Shown here piece after piece: positions 59,837 to 64,000 of a stretch of 64,000 nt of DNA. A program made the translations under genes and the position numbers. A model generated the notes under the pieces. It saw only the letters and a program-made list of their open reading frames with translations, had not been told where the DNA came from and made no database searches. The stretch covers positions 1-64,000 of the forward strand of contig NZ_JADABY010000083.1 of assembly GCF_015672735.1 (NCBI RefSeq), in the 5' to 3' direction. This DNA comes from Citrobacter sp. Res13-Sevr-PEB04-36 (GTDB lineage Bacteria > Pseudomonadota > Gammaproteobacteria > Enterobacterales > Enterobacteriaceae). Position 1 is the first letter of the stretch, and the number at the start of each line of letters is the position of its first letter.

Positions 59837-61117
59837 ATGAAAGTATTAATTCTCGGCAACCATACCTGCGGAAACCGTGGCGATAGCGCCATTCTGCGAG
59901 GTTTGCTGGATGCCATTAACACGCTGCAACCGCAGACGGAAGTGGATGTAATGAGCCGTTATCCGGTGAGCTCTTCCTGGCTACTCAACCGCCCGGTGAT
60001 GGGCGATCCGCTGTACTCTCAGATGAAGCAGCACAATAATGCCGCCGGCGTCGTGGGGCGGGTGAAGAAAGTCCTGCGTCGGCGTTATCAGCATCAGATT
60101 TTGCTCTCGCGTGTGACCGATTCTGGCAACCTGCGCAATATCGCTATTGCTCAGGGGTTTACCGATTTTGTCCGTCTGCTGTCGCGCTATGACGCCATCA
60201 TCCAGGTGGGCGGATCGTTTTTTGTCGATTTGTACGGCGTGCCGCAGTTTGAACATGCCTTGTGTACTTTTATGGCGAAAAAGCCGCTGTATCTGATCGG
60301 TCACAGCGTCGGCCCATTCCAGGATGCGCAGTTTAACCAACTGGCGAATTACGTCTTTGGCCACTGTAATGCCCTGATTCTGCGCGAGTCCGTCAGTCTG
60401 GAACTGATGAAACGTAGCGAAATCACTACCAGGAAAGTGGAGCACGGCGTCGATACCGCCTGGCTGGTTGATAATCATCAGGACGATTTTGAACCTAGCT
60501 ATGCCGTCCGGCACTGGCTACACACGGTGTCACAGCAAAAAACTGTCGCCATCACCCTGCGGGAGCTGGCGCCGTTTGATAAACGTCTGGGGACCACGCA
60601 GCAGGACTATGAGCAGGCGTTTGCCGGGGTGGTGAACCGGATCCTCGACGAAGGTTACCAGGTGATAGCGCTGTCAACCTGTACCGGCATCGACAGTTAC
60701 AACAAAGATGACCGCATGGTGGCGCTGAACCTGCGCCAGCACGTTAACGATCCGGCCCGGTATCACGTGGTGATGGACGAACTGAACGACCTCGAAATGG
60801 GGAAAATTCTCGGCGCGTGCGAGTTAACCGTAGGCACCCGTCTGCACTCCGCCATTATTTCAATGAACTTTGACACTCCGGCGATTGCCATCAACTACGA
60901 GCATAAATCAGCGGGGATTATGCAACAGCTGGGGCTGCCGGAAATGGCGATTGATATCAGCCATCTGTTGGACGGCAGTCTGCAAACGCAGGTGGCCGAC
61001 GTGCTCGGGCAGTTGCCTGCACTCAGTATACGGCTGAAAGAGGCTGTGCAGCGTGAGCGCGAACACGGCATGCGCATGGTGCAATCGGTACTGGCGCGTA
61101 TTGAGGAGCAAAAATGA
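59837..61117 (+). CDS. wcaK: WcaK pyruvyltransferase
   Basis: A 426-residue polysaccharide pyruvyltransferase-family (CsaB-like) protein, expected to add the pyruvate ketal to the terminal galactose of colanic acid using phosphoenolpyruvate. The conserved pieces are LILGNHTCGNRGDSAILRG at the start, a glycine-rich VGGSFFVDLYG block, and ELTVGTRLHSAIISMNFDTPAI near the end. Of several close ATGs, 59837 aligns with the family and has AGAGG five bases upstream. It overlaps wcaL by four bases. Confidence 0.95.
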   Translation: MKVLILGNHTCGNRGDSAILRGLLDAINTLQPQTEVDVMSRYPVSSSWLLNRPVMGDPLYSQMKQHNNAAGVVGRVKKVLRRRYQHQILLSRVTDSGNLRNIAIAQGFTDFVRLLSRYDAIIQVGGSFFVDLYGVPQFEHALCTFMAKKPLYLIGHSVGPFQDAQFNQLANYVFGHCNALILRESVSLELMKRSEITTRKVEHGVDTAWLVDNHQDDFEPSYAVRHWLHTVSQQKTVAITLRELAPFDKRLGTTQQDYEQAFAGVVNRILDEGYQVIALSTCTGIDSYNKDDRMVALNLRQHVNDPARYHVVMDELNDLEMGKILGACELTVGTRLHSAIISMNFDTPAIAINYEHKSAGIMQQLGLPEMAIDISHLLDGSLQTQVADVLGQLPALSIRLKEAVQREREHGMRMVQSVLARIEEQK

Positions 61118-62334
61118 AGGTTGGCTTTTTCCTGCTTAAATTCCCGCTCTCATCCGAGACTTTTGTGCTGAATCAGATAACTGCGTTTATCGACATGGGT
61201 TACGACGTCGAAATTGTGGCGTTGCACAAGGGCGATCTTGAGAACACACATGCCGCCTATGAGGCCTATCGACTGGCAGACAAAACGCACTGGCTGCTCG
61301 ACGAGCCGCAAGGCAAGCGGGCCAAGCTGCAATACCGGGGTATGGCGGCGTTGCAGGGCATCACCCGTGCAGCGACCTGGAAAGCGCTGAATATCTCTCG
61401 CTATGGCATTGAGGCGCGCAACCTGATTCTGGCGGCCATTTGCGGGTTAACCCGTACAACGTTTCATGCCGACGTGTTTATTGCCCACTTTGGACCAGCT
61501 GGCGTGACGGCAGCGAAGTTGCGTGAACTGGGTGTGATAAGCAGCAAAATCGCCACGGTGTTTCATGGTATCGATATTTCACACCGGGAGGTGCTCGCCC
61601 GCTATACCCCGGAGTATCAAACGCTGTTTCAGCGCGGTGATCTGATGCTGCCCATCAGCCATCTGTGGGCCGGACGGTTAAAAAATATGGGCTGCCCACC
61701 GGAAAAGATTGCCGTATCGCGTATGGGTATTGATATGACACGTTTTACCCCCCGCGAGATGAAAACGCCTGGCGAAACGCTGGAAATTCTCTCGGTTGCG
61801 CGACTTACCGAGAAAAAAGGGCTGCATGTGGCTATCGAAGCCTGTCGTCAGCTAAAAGCGCAGGGCGTGGCGTTTCGGTATCGCATTCTGGGGATTGGTC
61901 CTTGGGAGCGGAGACTGCGCACGCTGATTGAGCAGTATCAACTCGATGATGTGATTGAGATGTCCGGCTTTAAGCCCAGTCATCAGGTGAAAGCGATGTT
62001 AGAACAGGCGGATGTGTTTCTGTTGCCTTCCATCACCGGGACGGATGGCGACATGGAGGGGATCCCGGTGGCATTGATGGAAGCGATGGCGGTGGGGATC
62101 CCGGTAGTTTCTACCGTGCACAGCGGTATTCCTGAGTTGGTGGAGTCCGGTAAATCCGGCTGGCTGGCGCCTGAAAACGATGCGCAGGCGCTAGCCAAAA
62201 GGCTGGCGGCGTTCAGCCAACTTGATGGTGAAGGACTCAGGCCGATTGTGCTGCAAGCACGTGAAAAAATCGCTGCGGAATTCAATCAATCCGTCATCAA
62301 TAAGCAGTTAGTCAGCCTGCTGCACGCGCTGTAA
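61114..62334 (+). CDS. wcaL: WcaL glycosyltransferase
   Basis: A 406-residue GT4-type glycosyltransferase, probably adding galactose to the colanic acid side chain. The N-terminus is [21 protein letters not shown]. The donor domain has [21 protein letters not shown] and the E-x7-E motif in [20 protein letters not shown]. The start overlaps the wcaK stop, and wcaM begins 11 bases after its end. Confidence 0.94.
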   Translation: MKVGFFLLKFPLSSETFVLNQITAFIDMGYDVEIVALHKGDLENTHAAYEAYRLADKTHWLLDEPQGKRAKLQYRGMAALQGITRAATWKALNISRYGIEARNLILAAICGLTRTTFHADVFIAHFGPAGVTAAKLRELGVISSKIATVFHGIDISHREVLARYTPEYQTLFQRGDLMLPISHLWAGRLKNMGCPPEKIAVSRMGIDMTRFTPREMKTPGETLEILSVARLTEKKGLHVAIEACRQLKAQGVAFRYRILGIGPWERRLRTLIEQYQLDDVIEMSGFKPSHQVKAMLEQADVFLLPSITGTDGDMEGIPVALMEAMAVGIPVVSTVHSGIPELVESGKSGWLAPENDAQALAKRLAAFSQLDGEGLRPIVLQAREKIAAEFNQSVINKQLVSLLHAL

Positions 62335-62345
62335 ACCGAGGTTGT

Positions 62346-63782
62346 ATGCCAGAGAAAAAACTCTCCCGACGTACTTTTATTACGGTAGGCTCTGCGCTTG
62401 TCGTACTCCATTCTCCCGCTGTAAGGGCGCTGGAAGCCGCGCGCAGCGTCAATATTCAGGATTATAACCCAAATGATTGGGTGGCCTCTTTCCGCCAGGC
62501 CTTTGCTGAAGGGCAAACCGTCGTGGTCCCTGCGGGTGTGGTCTGTGAAAACATCAATACCGGCGTATTTATCCCACCGGGCAAAACGTTACACGTATCT
62601 GGACATGTGAGCGGCAAGGGGCGCGGCCGGTTTGTCCTGCAGGATGGGGGGCAGGTAACAGGGGAGGGCAGTGGGAGTTTGCACAATATTACCCTCGACG
62701 TGCGGGGGTCAGACTGCGTCATCAAAGGGATTGCCATGAGCGGCTTCGGCCCGGTGACGCAAATTTACATCGGCGGCAAGACCCCGCGGCAGATGCGGAA
62801 TCTGATTATTGACGATATCACCGTCAGCCACGCGAACTATGGCATCCTGCGCCAGGGATTCCATAACCAGATGGACGGTGTACGGATCACTAACAGCCGA
62901 TTTAGTGATTTGCAGGGCGATGCCATTGAGTGGAATGTGGCGATAAACGACCGCGACATACTGATCTCGGATCATGTCATTGAGCGTATTAACTGCACCA
63001 ATGGTAACGTGAACTGGGGCATTGGAATCGGGCTGGCGGGCAGTACTTATGACAATAACTACCCGGATGCGCAGGCGGTGAAAAACTTTGTGGTGGCGAA
63101 TATCACCGGCTCTGATTGTCGCCAATTGGTCCATGTTGAGAACGGCAAACACTTTATCATTCGTAACGTTAAGGCTCGCAATATCACCCCGGATTTCAGC
63201 AAGAAAGCGGGAATTGATAATGCCACGATTGCTATTTATGGCTGTGACAATTTCATGATTGATAATATCAATATGAAACAGAGTGCAGGCATGTTAATTG
63301 GTTACGGCGTCATCAAAGGACGTTATTTATCTATTCCGCAAAACTTTAAGCTGAATAATATTCATCTGGATAACAGTGCGCTCGATTCTACATTACGCGG
63401 CATTCAAATATCATCAGGAAATGCAACGTCGTTTGTCGCCATCACCAATGTGGAGATGACGCAGGCGACACTGGAACTGCACAATCAGCCGCAACATCTT
63501 TTTTTGCGCAATATCAAGGTGATGCAAAATTCCGCCGTTGGACCTGCGCTGAAAATGCACTTTGATCTACGCAAGGATGTGCGCGGCAAGTTTATGGCTA
63601 AACAGGACACGCTACTGTCGCTGGCCAACGTCCATGCAGTGAACGAAGCCGGGCAAAGCTCGGCTGATATCGACAGGGTGAATCATAAGGTGGTAAATGT
63701 CGAGGCGGTGAATTTTCGACTGCCGGGGCAGGAGGGAATAAGGAAAACCCCCACCATAATCTTACTGGATATCATTCGTTAA
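62346..63782 (+). CDS. wcaM: WcaM, colanic acid biosynthesis protein
   Basis: A 478-residue protein, last gene of the colanic operon. Residues about 1-30 look like an export signal with paired Arg ([18 protein letters not shown]), which could be read as a Tat signal, ending ALEAA. The rest is a right-handed beta-helix of pectate-lyase type with repeated NI-x-D/N turns. Its exact task in colanic acid assembly is not known. The C-terminus ([15 protein letters not shown]) is longer than that of E. coli K-12 WcaM as I remember it (464 residues). Confidence 0.93.
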   Translation: MPEKKLSRRTFITVGSALVVLHSPAVRALEAARSVNIQDYNPNDWVASFRQAFAEGQTVVVPAGVVCENINTGVFIPPGKTLHVSGHVSGKGRGRFVLQDGGQVTGEGSGSLHNITLDVRGSDCVIKGIAMSGFGPVTQIYIGGKTPRQMRNLIIDDITVSHANYGILRQGFHNQMDGVRITNSRFSDLQGDAIEWNVAINDRDILISDHVIERINCTNGNVNWGIGIGLAGSTYDNNYPDAQAVKNFVVANITGSDCRQLVHVENGKHFIIRNVKARNITPDFSKKAGIDNATIAIYGCDNFMIDNINMKQSAGMLIGYGVIKGRYLSIPQNFKLNNIHLDNSALDSTLRGIQISSGNATSFVAITNVEMTQATLELHNQPQHLFLRNIKVMQNSAVGPALKMHFDLRKDVRGKFMAKQDTLLSLANVHAVNEAGQSSADIDRVNHKVVNVEAVNFRLPGQEGIRKTPTIILLDIIR

Positions 63783-63793
63783 AAGATTATAAT

Positions 63794-63829
63794 CAGCAGA
63801 TTACTGTTAAAGCTGGGGCTGGGCAGCGT
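63794..63829 (+). promoter_or_regulatory. Degenerate JUMPstart-like leader before gnu
   Basis: CTGTTAAAGCTGGGGCTGGG and the AGCGTAG after it resemble the 3' half of a JUMPstart (CTGTTAAGCCAGGGGCGGTAGCGTG) with several changes, so the ops core is not intact. A TATAAT lies just before it at 63788-63793. Confidence 0.35.
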
Positions 63830-63896
63830 AGACTACTCAGGGAAGATGCTCATCTTTATCATATGTTTCTTTTGCTACGAACAGACTAAGTGATTT

Positions 63897-64000
63897 ATGA
63901 ACGATAAAGTTTTGCTCATCGGTGCTTCCGGATTCGTCGGTACCCGACTCCTTGAAACAACTGTTGCTGATTTTGATATCAAAAATCTGGATAAACAGCA
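63897..64000 (+). CDS. gnu: Gnu, GlcNAc-P-P-undecaprenol 4-epimerase (partial, 5' end)
   Basis: The first 34 codons are in the window. They begin MNDKVLLIGASGFVGTRLL, an NAD-binding Rossmann start (G-x-S-G-F-x-G), and go on TVADFDIKNLDKQ. This matches the N-terminus of Gnu (Z3206) of E. coli O157, which converts GlcNAc-P-P-undecaprenol to GalNAc-P-P-undecaprenol for O-antigens that start with GalNAc. Gnu normally stands between wcaM and galF. The rest lies outside the window, so this call rests on the N-terminus and the position. Confidence 0.85.
   Translation, partial: MNDKVLLIGASGFVGTRLLETTVADFDIKNLDKQ

Overview
The window is chromosomal DNA of an Enterobacteriaceae member close to Escherichia, Salmonella and Citrobacter. 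Nearly every gene has a recognisable E. coli counterpart of the same length. The sRNA CyaR, an Ibs/Sib type I toxin-antitoxin pair, ERIC and REP repeats, and a complete colanic acid cluster are all present. Citrobacter is my best guess at genus, but the sequence alone does not prove it.

Layout. (1) 1-1600 is an AT-rich accessory stretch with a partial GrpB-family gene and an orphan lipoprotein. (2) 1619-15722 matches the E. coli ~20-min region in order: hcr-hcp (nitrosative stress), lysO (lysine export), aqpZ (water channel), ybjD (OLD-type nuclease), ybjX, macAB (efflux), cspD, clpS-clpA (proteolysis). (3) At 15767-15797 the map jumps to the E. coli ~47-min region, which then runs backwards: cyaR, trhP (yegQ), a TPR protein, baeR-baeS, mdtD-C-B-A, ibs/sib, yegD, alkA, dgcE, udk, dcd, asmA, yegH. 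The junction looks like one end of a large inversion spanning the replication terminus. (4) 40500-63782 is the colanic acid operon, wza-wzb-wzc-wcaABCDEF-gmd-fcl-gmm-wcaI-cpsB-cpsG-wcaJ-wzxC-wcaKLM, preceded by a long leader with a JUMPstart/ops element. (5) The window ends inside gnu, the gene that normally stands before galF and the O-antigen cluster.

How the genes work together. BaeSR senses envelope stress and drives mdtABCD-baeSR as one overlapping operon. MacAB and MdtABC are two separate TolC-type efflux routes. Hcp and Hcr form a redox pair that removes NO. ClpS delivers N-degron substrates to ClpA. DgcE makes c-di-GMP. In the capsule operon, Gmd, Fcl, CpsB and CpsG make GDP-mannose and GDP-fucose. 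WcaJ starts the repeat unit on undecaprenyl phosphate and the Wca glycosyltransferases extend it. WcaB and WcaF acetylate and WcaK pyruvylates. WzxC flips it, WcaD polymerises it, and Wza-Wzb-Wzc export it under phosphotyrosine control.

No wholly new multi-gene system was found. The items most worth a second look are the inversion junction, the C9 tract in mdtA, the ibs/sib locus, the truncated ERIC touching the wcaA ribosome binding site, and the orphan genes at 728-1330 and 17451-18182.
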